Origin: Prochilodus magdalenae
Taxonomy: Eukaryota > Chordata > Actinopteri > Characiformes > Prochilodontidae
Length of the DNA: 64,000 bases
Reading direction: 5' to 3'
Assembly (NCBI GenBank): GCA_024036415.1
Contig: JAMWET010006774.1
Coordinates: forward strand, 124,001 to 188,000
The translations under genes were made by a program, and so were the position numbers. Positions within the stretch are counted from its first letter, which is position 1. Each line of letters opens with the position of its first letter. The notes under the pieces are model-generated. The model saw only the letters and a list, made by a program, of their open reading frames with translations. It was not told the origin of the DNA and searched no databases. Shown piece after piece: positions 32,981 to 51,372 of the stretch.

Positions 32981-33361
32981 TTAAGATGCTGATAAGCACC
33001 TTACAACAGGTGTGGGCGTTCCCAAGCCGTTTCCTGTGGTAACGCCCCTTAATGTTACATATTGCAACCACATGACTTACTGTATATCTGCCCATATATT
33101 GGTGAATACAACAGAAAATAATAATAATAACAATAATAGCAATACGGTGTATTTATGTAACTATAGTACAGTATAGTATAGTAATGAATGAAAGAATTAA
33201 TTATACTAGTTTGGACTTTATGAACATTTATGGTAATGCGGGTCATTTATGAATTTTATTTTTTAAAGGGTTGAAAAACTTTATTGGAATTTGGTTGGTC
33301 CTGGTGTCTGAATACTTTGAAGGTCCAATAGAAAATATGAGGAACAAACAATACGTTACAT

Positions 33362-35040
33362 CGGAACACTCTGCTTTAGTTAAGTTTGACTGGGCTGCAT
33401 GTCGGGACACTTTTCAGTGCTATAGTCAAGTCTGACTGGGCTGCATGTCGGGGCGCTTTTCACTACTGTAGTGAAGTCTGACTGGGCTGCATGTCGGGGC
33501 GCTTTTCACTGCTGTAGTGAAGTCTGACTGGGCCGCATGTCGGGGCACTTTTCACTGCTGTAGGGAAGTCTGACTGGGCCACATGTCAGGACACTTTTCA
33601 CTGCTGTAGGGAAGTCTGACTGGGCTGCATGTCGGGGCGCTTTTCACTCCTGTAGGGAAGTCTGACTGGGCTGCATGTCGGGACACTTTTCACTGCTGTA
33701 GTGAAGTCTGACTGGGCTGCATGTCGGGACACTTTTCACTGCTGTAGTGAAGTCTGACTGGGCCGCATGTCGGGACACTTTTCACTGCTGTAGTGAAGTC
33801 TGACTGGGCCGCATGTCGGGGCACTTTTCACTGCTGTAGGGAAGTCTGACTGGGCCGCATGTCGGGGCACTTTTCACTGCTGTAGGGAAGTCTGACTGGG
33901 CCACATGTCAGGACACTTTTCACTGCTGTAGGGAAGTCTGACTGGGCCACATGTCAGGACACTTTTCACTGCTGTAAGGAAGTCTGACTGGGCTGCATGT
34001 CGGGACACTTTTCACTGCTGTAGTGAAGTCTGACTGGGCTGCATGTCGGGACACTTTTCACTGCTGTAGTGAAGTCTGACTGGGCCGCATGTCGGGGCAC
34101 TTTTCACTGCTGTAGGGGAAGTCTGACTGGGCCACATGTCAGGACACTTTTCACTGCTGTAGGGAAGTCTGACTGGGCTGCATGTCGGGGCGCTTTTCAC
34201 TCCTGTAGGGAAGTCTGACTGGGCTGCATGTCGGGACACTTTTCAGTGCTATAGTGAAGTCTGACTGGGCTGCATGTCGGGACACTTTTCACTGCTGTAG
34301 TGAAGTCTGACTGGGCTGCATGTCGGGACACTTTTCACTGCTGTAGTGAAGTCTGACTGGGCCGCATGTCGGGACACTTTTCACTGCTGTAGTGAAGTCT
34401 GACTGGGCCGCATGTCGGGGCACTTTTCACTGCTGTAGGGAAGTCTGACTGGGCCACATGTCAGGACACTTTTCACTGCTGTAGGGAAGTCTGCCACTCA
34501 GGGCACACATGTCAGGGACACTTTGTCACTCCTGTAGGGAAGTCTGACTGGGCTGCATGTCGGGGCGCTTTTCACTCCTGTAGGGAAGTCTGACTGGGCT
34601 GCATGTCGGGACACTTTTCAGTGCTATAGTGAAGTCTGACTGGGCCGCATGTCGGGACACTTTTCACTGCTGTAGTGAAGTCTGACTGGGCCACATGTCA
34701 GGACACTTTTCACTGCTGTAGGGAAGTCTGACTGGGCTGCATGTCGGGGCGCTTTTCACTCCTGTAGGGAAGTCTGACTGGGCTGCATGTCGGGACACTT
34801 TTCAGTGCTATAGTGAAGTCTGACTGGGCTGCATGTCGGGACACTTTTCACTGCTGTAGTGAAGTCTGACTGGGCCGCATGTCAGGACACTTTTCACTGC
34901 TGTAGGGAAGTCTGACTGGGCCACATGTCAGGACACTTTTCACTGCTGTAGGGAAGTCTGACTGTGCCCCATGTCGGGGCGCTTTTCACTGCTGTAGGGA
35001 AGTCTGACTGGGCTGCAACATTGGGACAATTTTCAAAGCC
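33362..35040. repeat. 46-bp minisatellite array, about 36 units
   Basis: Units follow GCTGTAGTGAAGTCTGACTG and GGCCGCATGTCGGGGCACTT with subtypes (gggctgc/gggccgc/gggccac; tagtgaag/tagggaag). Blocks of several units recur in the same order, so it grew by larger unequal exchanges as well as single units. Apparent frames such as 34012-34239 are repeat artefacts. Confidence 0.95.
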
Positions 35041-35410
35041 AAAAGACTCTTCACCGTGGAAGCTAGGTTTAACTGGATCACAAGGAACTGTTTAACCATC
35101 TGAAAATTGTGTAGAAGAAAACAAGAACTGAGGATATATATACATACACATATACACACAGTAGTGCTTAAAAGTTTGTGAACCCTTCAGACTTTTCTGT
35201 CTTGACTGGGCTGCATGTCAGGATACTTTTCACTGCTCTAGTGAAGGCTTGACTGGGCCACACGTTGGGAAACTTTTCACTGCTGTAGTGAAGTCTGACT
35301 GGGCCGCATGTCGGGATGCTCTTTGTTTAACCATCTGAAAATTGTGTACAAGAAAACAAGAACTGAGGATATATATACATACACATAAACACACAGTAGT
35401 GCCTAAAAGT
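35041..35410. repeat. Duplicated edge of the 46-bp array
   Basis: Two copies of an array edge (ATCTGAAAATTGTGTA, AAGAAAACAAGAACTGAGGA, ATATATACATACACATA) lie about 240 bp apart. A few diverged 46-bp units (35196-35325) are between them. Confidence 0.75.
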
Positions 35411-38390
35411 TTGCGAACCCTTCAGACTTCTCTACATTTCCCACTGCACATATGTGACTTCTCAGGAGAACCAAGTTAAACAATCGAGACTGAAATATTA
35501 GACTCAGTAATTTATGTATTGGTGAAAATGATCCAGTGTTTCATATCTGTGTGGCATTGTGGTAAGTTTCTAAGAATAGTTAACACTGAGGGAAACTTTG
35601 CATCAGCAATGAGTAAAAAAGTGAAGAAAGATTAAACTGATGTAATTTGTTTCTTAGAAACAATTAACCTCAAACTTCCCTTCCACTTCTCCTTCTTGGG
35701 TGGTTTGCATGTTGTTCACAACTGAATTGTACAGAAAAAAAGTACTGGCTATAAAGTGGAAGACCATAAAATGAATTTAGAAAGAAAAGGAGATCAAGGA
35801 GAGAAAAAGCAAGTCAGCAAACTTGGCTAGAATGAGAGGAGCCTTTCCATATAAACAGATTTTGGCTTAAATAGTCAGAGTGGAGATGGAAATCTACAGG
35901 GCAAACAAAGCAATGGCATGATCAATGAAAGCAGTGCCATGTTTGCATATGACTGAACTCAGTGGAAGGACCCATATTCAGAATAACAGTGGTCCTAGAA
36001 CAGAGCCTTGTGGGACACCATACATTGTACAAGCTGAAAATCTTCAAAATGTTAATCTGCAAGAACGGAAAGGCATAAATAGACTCTTCCCTATCTTAAG
36101 TGTACAGCTTGACTTGACCTGCCATCTTGCAAGATGCATGGAAGGCAAGCGTCCAGACTCTTCTTTGTCCTGGAGCCCAGATGGTACAATGAACTCTCTT
36201 GTGGTCTTTAAACGCAGACCCAGTGTTCACTGAAGTGGTCCCCAATTCTGAGCACTTATTGCAGTGGAATGTGTGTACTGTGCTTAATTCTGTATCTTCT
36301 GTCTAGAGCCTCTGGCGCATAGCGGTCAATACTGTTTAAAAGTCATTTTCTCCTAAATGCAATGGTTTTATGGTGAAATTGCATATGAGCCGTTAGAATG
36401 CTCTGCTGTCCCCTCCACTGATGTTCATTCAGTGGTTAGTTGATGTAACTACAAGTAAACCTCCTCTGAATCCATTGCTGGAATATCCTGTCGATCTTTC
36501 CATTCTTGGAGAACGCTAGAGGAAAAAATATATGATGATGTGCAGGAGTATCTAAGTAACAATACTATTCTTTTAGTTTTGAAAGATTTCTTTCATATAA
36601 GTAGAAAATTGTGATTAACTGTGTGTCGAACAAAGAGGACTTCATGCATTGCTAAGTATATTTCCAACATAAGTCATGTAGTTGATTCATCTTTTATTAT
36701 GACTATTTTGGTTGCAATTCAATTAATTTTGTGAATACCTATTAGATTTAAAATTATGCATTCTTGTGCAGATTAGTTGTAGTTTGTGTTAGTAAAAAGT
36801 ATCATTTTTGTCATATGTTTAGAAGTGTAGCAAGGCATAGAGAGGACTCTCCAATAGTCCTGGAAATTCCCTCAGACCCCAGTGATGATGAGTATAGTGA
36901 CAAAGGTGATGATGAGTGGCTGCCAGAGAACAATAGTGACATATGAGATGAGGTTGATGAATGTTGCACATGTTACAATACATCAGATAAAAATGTCATA
37001 ATAAACTTTATACAGGCAAATATCTTATTTTTGGTGTACTGATTTTCCAGTTCCAGCTAATAAAGTTCAGTCTGTTCTTTAGACATGTTCATTTATTTTG
37101 TAGCCATCACGAACATGTCATTTCATGGAGGTTTTCAAAATGTTGTAATGTGATTGCATGTGTCTAAAATGGTGTACAATGTGCCATGGAAAATCTGTCA
37201 GGGTGGTTACCAGTCAGTAATGAGAATCTTGTGATGTTGTTACTAATACTACATTTAAACTATTATATGTGAGCGTAACTATCAGATACTAGTCAGCTGT
37301 AATCTCTCATCATGCCAACTGACTCCTGCTTACTGCTGGATATGTGCATGTGTTGTAAATTACCTTACATAGTCCATTACAACTAGCCAGAGAAGCTTAA
37401 GTTACTACCTTATATGGCCTCATGGACTTCAGTGATTCAGACAAAGATTTTCAAACACACAAACCCCAAGGCTTGTGTCAACATTGAGGTTTATTACAAA
37501 ATATGATGTTCAGGAACTATATGCTCATTTGGGAAGTGGTGACAGAAAAGCATGTCTCTGGCCTTGTGGTTTGAGTGACCCATGGGTGGGGCAGGAACAT
37601 CAGTAAGAGATGTTAGGTTAGGTAAAACCTGAACGGTCCATTTCAGCAGGCCGTAAAACGTGATAGTGTGCAGGATCAAAGGTTGCTGCTGTTGGACCTG
37701 GATATGCCATCATTTAGTGGAGCTAGAAGTTTCTGAGAGCATCGAGAAACTGTAGAATGAGAATCCATCTGTGTGCTGATCCTCAACAGGAGGGTCCTGC
37801 AGAAAAACACCAGCCTGTTAGATCCACATGATCCAGATCTAAAACCAGTCCACATGCTGAGGCAGAAACAGAAGTCTGATGTTCATCTGATAGAGCTCAC
37901 CAAAATAAGAGTTGAAGCAGTTCTGTAAGAAGAACGGGCCAAGATTCCTCAATGTAAATGTGTAGGGCAGATCGACAGCCACAGGACCGTTTATGGGGAT
38001 GACACAAGTTCCTGACAATGGAGGTCCTCACTCGTGTACCAACAAAATCATTTATTGTTGCATCATCTTGTTAAACAAACCAACGAAAAACAACAGTATC
38101 TATCTAGTTTTCTTTGTTCTTTGCATTTTGGGTTGTTTTTGGGTAGGATTGTAGATCTGATTATAGTTTAGACCATATTTATGTATTCACTCAAGAAATG
38201 CTAAAGACCATGTATCGACAACCAACTTTTCTCTCCAAACCACTGGGTTAAAATACTAGTTTGTTGGTCTATTTTCCATCATTTTGTAGTTGTGGCTTTA
38301 TCCAAAAACTTTTGTTCGTCCTCCATGTATGCAGGACGCATTGCTGTTGTCATTTCTTGCATCCACAGCCCCAACTGACTGGAGTTCTGT
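35411..38390. other. Intergenic region, mostly unassigned
   Basis: At 35990-36020 the minus strand reads GVPQGSVLGP, and at 36150-36235 the plus strand resembles an L2 C-terminus (LEPRWYNEL, VFKRRPS). So small L2 pieces in opposite orientation are present. A 60-codon plus frame at 36764-36946 has an acidic tail (SDPSDDEYSDKGDDEW) that faintly recalls piggyBac N-termini, too weak to assign. The part around 37140-37560 is a duplicate of 40440-40870. Confidence 0.45.
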
Positions 38391-38392
38391 CT

Positions 38393-39730
38393 AAGAGATA
38401 AGATAAGATAATCCTTTACTGATCCCACAGTGGGGAAATTTGCAATGTTACAGCACCACAGAGGAAAGAACAGAAGTTTTAGGAAATATACAAGTAATAA
38501 ATAAGATCTATATACAAAAGTACAGAAAAATATAAATAAAATACAAAAAATTTAAATCCAGAAAACAGTTTTAGTTCACATAGTAGAATAGACTACTGTA
38601 GAAATAGACTACTGAGGGGAGCCGCTGTTATACAGTCTGACAGTGGCCGGAAGGAAGGATCTGCGGTATTGCTTCTTCACACACCGTGGGTGCAGCAGCC
38701 AGGCACTTATTTTTACATCTTGTACTATTTTATATTTTACTCTATTTCATTTTCTATCTAATAATATGTGGCTTTGAAGATTTGAATAATTTGATTTGAT
38801 TTGATTTGATTTGATTTGATTTGATTTGATTTGATTTGATTTGATTTGATTTGATTTGATTTGATTTGATTTGATTTGAGCTGCCCAGTGCTTCCAGAGA
38901 GTGGTACATGGGGTGGGACAGGTTCTTCAGCATGTGTTTGAACTTAGTCCTCATTCTCCTGTCCCCCACCACCTCCACTGGGTCAAAAGGTCACCCCAGG
39001 ACAGAGCTGGACTTCTTGATGATTCTGTTCAGTCTCTTCCTGTCAGCAGTGGAGATGCTGTTGCCCCAGCAGACCACTCCATAAAAGATGGCTGATGCCA
39101 CCACAGCATCGAAGAAGGTCCTCAGGAGCGCCCCCCCCACTGCACTCGAAAGGACCTGAGTCTCCTCAGGAGATGTAGTCGGCTCTGGCCTTTACTGTAG
39201 AGTGCAGCATTGTTGTCAGTCCAGTCCAGCTTGTCATTGAGGTGGACACCCAGGTACTTGTAGGACCTTACTATCTTAATGTCCATTCCCTGAATGTTTA
39301 CAGGTACCGGAGGAGAGTGTTTGGCTCTGTGGAAGTCCACCACCAGTTCTTTAGTTATTCCTGTGTTGATCTGCAGGCTCTCTGACACCATTCTACAAAG
39401 TCCTTAGCCAGCTCTCTGTACTCCCTGTCATCTCCTTCACTGATGAGGCCGACGATAGCAGAGTCATCCGAGAACTTCTGCAGGTGGCAACTGGCGGAAC
39501 TGTACTTGAAGTCAGCAGTGTAGAGGGTGAAGAGAAAGGGAACAAGAACTGTTCCCTGTGGAGCCCCCGTGCTGCAGACAACCATGTCAGACTGGCAGTC
39601 CTGAGTCCTCACATTTTGTGGACGGTATGTGAGGTAGTCCAAAATCCAAGGTGTGAGGTGATGGTCCAACCCTGTGCACTCCAGCTTGTCCTTCAGGAAC
39701 ATGGGATGGATGGTATTGAAAGCACTGGGA
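38393..39730 (-). mobile_element. 5'-truncated LINE with reverse transcriptase (CR1/Rex1-like)
   Basis: On the minus strand decayed frames read in order FNTIHPMFLKDKL, then GAPQGTVLVPFLFTLY, KFSDDSAIVGLI (catalytic DD), ELVVDFHRAKHSPP, YKYLGVHLNDKLDW and LHLLRRLRSF. Near the end comes RRSFLPATVRLYN. The 3' end is CCCCACTGTGGGATCAGTAA followed by repeated TTATC units (38393-38440). A (TTTGA)n microsatellite (38789-38878) has expanded inside the coding part. The element lacks its 5' half and has frameshifts. Confidence 0.85.
38789..38878. repeat. (TTTGA)n microsatellite
   Basis: Eighteen perfect pentamers, located inside the LINE remnant. Confidence 0.95.
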
Positions 39731-40439
39731 AAATCTCGTCATCTAGTCTTGCTTTGCCAGATCCTCTAGGAAGTGTCTGGTACCTTCTGCCTCGTTACAA
39801 GAGCTGCGTACTACAGCAAGGAAAGGAAAGCAAATCTCAAAAACATCCATCACAAGCCTGCTGGCAGCCATGATGTATGTCCCATCGCAGAACCACAAGT
39901 GTGGAAAGCCAAACAGAATGCAGCTGGCAGAATCCTGACAGTTTGGTCATGAAGCACCCTCTAAGGGTCTGTGGGCCTGAACTCAGGTGTATGCAGTAGT
40001 TTGCAGGGGGCTGGAAATGTGACATATAACCATATTAGTGTTATATTAAGTATATTGCATAGATATATGTATATATACACATGCACAAATAAACATCACA
40101 GCCATATACCTGCTAGCTACTAATCTAGCGGGACCTTCACAGCTACTTTTGGAGGAATCAGAATTTTTCCCTAACCAAATTTCTTTGGGGAAATTGTATT
40201 TATAAAAGTTTATATAATTATAAAAGTGGATTTGTTAATGTTCTGGTTGGCCACTAAGCTTTGTAGTTATCAGATGGGCCTTGAACCCCATTGGAGAACA
40301 TGCAAAACCTATTTGTGTAAGAACACATGAAATATAAATTATGCACAGGCAAAAATAATGCATGCACTTTTGGTTTTAGCAAATAAACTTTTTTAATTTA
40401 ACTAAATCAACAGCAACCTGGCATTTCGTTCAGGCTGTT

Positions 40440-40930
40440 GAAAAGTTAGCATGTGACTACGTATCTAAAATAGTGTACTATATGCCAGATCACACATAGT
40501 AGTTACTAGCAATTATGAGAGTCTAATGATGGTGTGTATAATACTGCTCTTTCAGCCTTGTTATAAGTAATATATGTGATGGTAAGATCAGTTAACTATC
40601 AGACATTAGTCAGGTATACTAATCTATCATGCTAATTAGCTCCTTGTTACAGTAGAATATGTGCACGTGCTGTATGTTACTTTATGCAGCGTATTATATC
40701 CCGTGGCGAGAAAAGCTTAAGTTAATACCTTATATGGCCTTATTCACTCATTTAGACATGACGAGATTTCACACATACAAACCCCAGGTCTGTGCCAACA
40801 ATGAGGTTTATTACAAAACATAACATCCAGTAACTATAAGTTCATCGTTTAGGAAGTGGGCTTAGCGTGGTGACAGCAAACCAAAACCTAGAAGTTAAGC
40901 TTTTGTGCCTTGTGGTTTGTGGTTGCAGGT
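40440..40930. repeat. Duplicate of 37140-37650
   Basis: Shared, same orientation: AAAGCTTAAGTTA-TACCTTATATGGCC, AATGAGGTTTATTACAAAA and TTTGTGCCTTGTGGTTTGTG-type text. The divergence is clear, so this duplication is old. No coding motif. Confidence 0.6.
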
Positions 40931-41025
40931 TCTCCTAGTGAGGTAGGAATAACTCCCTTTGAATGCACAGACCCATTTTCAGAAACCGCTGTTCAAAATA
41001 GATATAAACCCGACTGCAGATAAAC

Positions 41026-41320
41026 AGTGGTGGACAGTAATACGTAAATGTAACTGGTTTCTGTACTTAAGTAGTTTTTTCATGTATCTTTACTGAAGTA
41101 TTTTCATTCTGGACGGCTGTTTACTTTAGCTCCGCTACATTTCAGAGTCTAATATATGACTGTTTGCTCCACTGCATTATGGGAAATCAGTACTTCCTTT
41201 CAGCTTTATAAAAAACATAACATGTCCAAGCTTATTCCTGGATTCCTAGCATCCATGGAAATGTCCATTTCAGGCCTGGGCTACCTCAAGGAGCACCTGG
41301 AGGGAGGCAAGTAAAGCAGG
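41026..41320. repeat. CAGTGGTGGA-type non-autonomous DNA repeat
   Basis: Starts CAGTGGTGGACAGTAATACG and contains CTCCACTGCATTATGGGAAA. Related to 32438-32770. Confidence 0.5.
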
Positions 41321-41849
41321 ATTGGGTTAATGCAAACACTGACTGACTATCACACATCAAAGCATCAGTGAACAGATCAAACATATTGCTCCTGACTTTG
41401 TGGGTAAATACACACAATATAGAAATATGTACACGTGCACTTTACTTTAATGCATATGAACTCTATTTCCTATATAGTAAATGTGTTTTGGCTGGTTTAT
41501 GTTTATGAACAGAGACCTACAGATGCAGTACAGTAAAGGAGAAACTCATTAGTGAACCTGTTTGTAGCAAGTTCTCATTAAACTTAAACATGTAACTAAT
41601 TTACAAATAAATCTTAAACCGAAGGTTATTTTATAGTTCTAGCTAATGGAACCTGTTCTCCTTCAGTGTTCTGTGCTGATGATGATTTGAATAGACGTCA
41701 GCGTCAGACTAATGAATGAGCTTCTATTAAAGACTGGTGGACTGAGAGACACTAGAGACTCTTCACCTACACTGAGCTGATTAAGAGTCCTGTTCCAGAT
41801 AATAGGATGATAGACACCATCTACCCACCAGGGACTCTCCATACCACCC

Positions 41850-42040
41850 ATGTGTTGGAGACTGGGGCTTGCTCAGCAGATAAATCCCAGGGAGGTCTGG
41901 GTTGACGGTTATGCTGTGCTACACCAATAAGAGTCCTTGGGCAAGACTCCTAACACTACACTGGCCTACCTGTAATATGATTAACCTTGTAAGTCGCTTT
42001 GGATAAGAGCGTCAGCTAATTGCCGTAAATGTAAATGTAA
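41850..42040 (+). mobile_element. tRNA-derived SINE copy
   Basis: The tail GGATAAGAGCGTCAGCTAAT-TGCCGTAAATGTAAATG and the body CACCAATAAGAGTCCTTGGG match the SINE at 44384-44564. The tRNA-like head is degraded. Confidence 0.65.
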
Positions 42041-42991
42041 TGCATTTTATACACACCTGGTGGAATCCCATCGGCAAACACTGCAGCAATTCAAGACGAG
42101 GGTTTCTCAACATAACATGGCAAAGTACCTGGAGATGATAATCATCTACACAACATGCCTTCCTTAAAAGACACAGAGAATCCGGAGAACCTCTGTACAC
42201 AAGAACCAGAAGCAGTACTGGATGGTTGGGACCGCACAACCTCAACGATCCTGGAGTGATATCACTGCATGGGATCAGGAACACTTCCCAACACCAACAT
42301 CACAGTTCATCACAAACGCAACCTCAAGCCACCATGCAGAAAAGGACCCAGATATAACTGGGTTATATCTTCGGCTGGGGGCACCCACAGTCCTTCTGCT
42401 CTAGGTGTGCTGTCCTGCTTTGCCCTGGTGAGCAGCATATCACCAGTCCCTCAAGCATTCTAACCACTGGTGCCACTGGTGCTGGTAACGCCAACTAAAA
42501 CGGTTCTTCTCTCAAGACAGCCTTAGCCGCTGCAAGGGAATCCAGGCATGCATGCACCCCATTGTGATGGGGTCCATCACATCAACCGAACTGAAGTCGT
42601 CACTTCCTAGTTGACAGATGTCCTGTCTGTGCTGGCAGGCCCCGTTTACCCGTTCAGGAGAGATATGGAACCAAACTGTGTGCAACATCTCAACATTTCA
42701 ACCACTTTTTCAAAATCAGTGAATCAATCAATCGATCGATCTGTCTATCTCTCTATCTATGGTGAATTTATCACATAGTTCAATTAAGTCTATCAGTGTA
42801 TGATGTAGGATGTATGATGTAGGACTCTGAACCTGTGAAGGGGTCATTGGTCATGTTGTTGCTATTGCACACGACTGTAGAGATGGAGCAGAACTTAAGA
42901 TAGTACCAGGTTACACCATCTATTACAACACTAACCCTCAACCACTGATGCTCCACCCACTGTGGTGGTCTGTAAGTGTGGACCTCAAAGG

Positions 42992-43070
42992 TATATAAAC
43001 ACTCGCACACTCAAACACTCACACCTCTCCATACACTCCTGATACCCTGAAGACTTCAGGTCTCCTGCAG
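42992..43070 (+). promoter_or_regulatory. TATA promoter and non-coding first exon of copy C
   Basis: TATATAAA at 42992-42999 predicts a start near 43022. The exon runs to TCTCCTGCAG|GTAAGTG (donor at 43071). Splicing to the acceptor before 44610 gives a 5' UTR that ends one base before ATG. This is the strongest TATA box of the four promoters. Confidence 0.7.
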
Positions 43071-43611
43071 GTAAGTGTGAACTCATAATGGTAGTCATAT
43101 AGTGCTGGGATGTTCCACTGAAAGACTTTGCTGGTTCTGGGTTCTCCTGTTACCGAGCACTGCAGGCCTGGTTACACTGGCCTAGGTCTTGTAGTGACTG
43201 AAGCTGGGAGTGGGCGATGGGACGAAGTGTTGGTACATCCCAGATAGTCTCTTGAATTTCTGGACATGGTATTGTAGCATGATTTGATATTTTAATGTAA
43301 TCGTGTAATTATGGGATTAATTAGCTTTGCAGCTATCCATCATACCTATGTTGATGAAGCATATACTAATAATTTCATGGTACAAATAATGTGCTATGGA
43401 TGACAGGACTTTGTGAAGACATTTTTCTGGTCATTTGACCTTTTTAGGATTAAACTGGAAGGTCAAGTTCAAGTTGCAGGTTTATTTTTCATTTGCACAG
43501 CATGTCAGGACATTTTTTCATTGAAATGCTTGTAGTGAGGCTCAGGTTATTACTCTACAGTAAGACAGCATTAATATTCATACTAACTAAACACATTAAT
43601 ATAAAGAGATG

Positions 43612-43820
43612 TAAAAGAAAAAGCTTAAACAAATAGATAGTCAACAAGGATAGAGAAGATTTATTATTATTATTATTGTTATTATTATTAATAATAATAA
43701 TAATAATAATATATCATATCACTGCTATGGACAATATCACTTAGTCACTTTATAAGAACATGTAAAATGGATGTAAAAGAAAAAGATTAAACAAATAGAT
43801 AGTCAACAAGGATAGAGAAG

Positions 43821-43888
<68 letters not shown>

Positions 43889-43935
43889 TATCATATCACT
43901 GCTATGGACAATATCACTTAGTCACTTTATAAGAA
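43612..43935. repeat. Tandem duplicate with (ATT)n/(AAT)n palindromic cores
   Basis: Two copies (about 43612-43765 and 43770-43935) of AGATAGTCAACAAGGATAGA, then (TTATTA)n running into (TAATAA)n, then ATCACTGCTATGGACAATA. The ATT and AAT runs are self-complementary and could form a hairpin. Confidence 0.85.
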
Positions 43936-43936
43936 C

Positions 43937-43964
43937 ACACACACGCGCCCGCACACACACACGC

Positions 43965-44040
<76 letters not shown>
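43937..44040. repeat. (CA)n microsatellite
   Basis: About 100 bp of CA dinucleotides, with CGC interruptions at the left end, in intron 0 of copy C. Confidence 0.95.
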
Positions 44041-44041
<1 letters not shown>

Positions 44042-44383
44042 TATATAGATAGATAGTGAGTGACTAGTGACTTACCCTACAACCCTGCATCAATGTTAAT
44101 GCTTATTTCAACAGGTGTCATCTGTCATACAGGCTCCTTTAGCTAACAAATATGACCTTTAGAGCAGGACGTTTATTGGAATAAGCATTGATATATACTT
44201 ATGTAGAGTTGTATAAGTTGTCATAATAAGCTTATCAAAAATGTCACAGAATTTTATAGAACTAAATGACCTTTTGGATAGTTTACATAATTTACTGTAT
44301 ATGGCTGGAAAGAGGCACCACCTCATATTATTCACTTTTAAATTATTTTTATATGGATGCACTCAACTATAGATAGTGCTTGC

Positions 44384-44564
44384 CAAGCTAGAACCACCAC
44401 CACATGTGGGAGACTGGCGTTCAAATCCCGGTCTGAGTGACTATGCGGTGCTACACCAATAAGAGTCCTTGGGCAAGACTCCTAATATTACACTGGCCTA
44501 CTGTAATATGGTTAACCTTGTCGCTCTGGGTAAGAGCGTCAGCGAAATGCCGTAAATGTAAATG
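44384..44564 (+). mobile_element. tRNA-derived SINE with 10-bp target duplication
   Basis: The head contains GCGTTCAAATCCCGG, a B-box-like string. The tail is AAATGCCGTAAATGTAAATG. TAGTGCTTGC is repeated exactly on both sides (44374-44383, 44565-44574). It ends about 45 bp before coding exon 1 of copy C. Confidence 0.85.
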
Positions 44565-44610
44565 TAGTGCTTGCAATGACTCAAACTGTTTGCCCTTCAC
44601 TCTGTACAGA

Positions 44611-50451
<5,841 letters not shown>

Positions 50452-50650
50452 AGGTATGGCTTCATTATAGGTATTCTCGTTCCCATCCACTAAGATTCGC
50501 ACTGCTGGGTTTAGTTCCAGCTGCCCTTTGCAGGCAGTCATTCAGGGATGGGATCTTCAGAATTAGAACTGAACACGTATCTCTAACTATAATACAACTT
50601 TCAGTTTGCAGCAGATCATGTGATCAAGTTCTATTAATTTTTTTTTCTAG

Positions 50651-50750
50651 ATTGGAGAGAGACAGATCCTCAAAACCCCACAGAAGAGGATGCAGTCTGA
50701 TCATATCAGAATTTATTGATGCAGCAAAATAAAATACAAAAAAAAAAAGT
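50651..50750 (+). other. 3' UTR exon of copy C
   Basis: TTTTTTCTAG acceptor followed by ATTGGAGAGAGACAGATCC. AATAAA lies at 50728-50733. It is separated from the stop exon by a short 197-bp intron. Confidence 0.8.
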
Positions 50751-51360
50751 CCTTTAACTCAGCGTGAAATATTACTGTTTCTGACTGATATGAATATCTA
50801 ATAAACTCTCAGCATTCACAAAACCCACAACACGTGTAACGGCTTTGATTATTGCTGGTCTGATTATTAAGGTCAGTTTGACTTCCTCAGTGAATGAGCA
50901 GTTCAGTGGAGCTAACAACTCCAGACGAAGCCTGTTATTTATGTAGGAGGTTGTATTTGGAGAGTACAGTAATGAGGGGAAGGGTGTAAAGTAGTGAAGA
51001 TGTATAACCATGATGTATATCATTGTCCAGCTTTTCTACAGCTGCAGTGTTTTGGGCTGTAGGATGCTAACATTGCTACTACTGAATGCTGCTGACTGGT
51101 TAGCATTCATGTTAGCGCCCTGCTTCCCGGAAGCTTTTTAGCTGCATAAAAACAGAAAGACACAAGAAACTGTTTGTAGTACATCTTTCTACCTCACCTC
51201 AGACACTTCCTGCCATCTAGGACGAGATATCAGAACATTTGGGCCAGAACCTGTACCATAGCTGGTGAGGCTTGTGCCAGGATCAAGCCCAACCTTCAGG
51301 ATAAGAGGTCGGTGTGCTACAAGGACAGAGATGGAGTGAAGTGTAGAGCTGTGGTAAAAG
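50751..51360. repeat. Inverted duplicate of the copy A 3' flank
   Basis: Reverse complement of about 6990-7420 plus more distal text (TGATTATTGCTGGTCTG) shared with the flank of copy B near 22790. Non-coding. Confidence 0.7.
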
Positions 51361-51372
51361 TCATAAATTCTA

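Noticed and set aside
34012..34239. Frame with repeating Cys-Pro-Asp-Met units
   Set aside because: It is the 46-bp minisatellite, whose unit length is not a multiple of three, so no stable protein repeat is encoded.
33362..35040. CRISPR array
   Set aside because: Units are directly adjacent 46-mers with no unique spacers, in a vertebrate genome context.
36764..36946. piggyBac-derived gene
   Set aside because: Only a short acidic stretch is reminiscent; no catalytic domain, ends or TTAA duplication were found.
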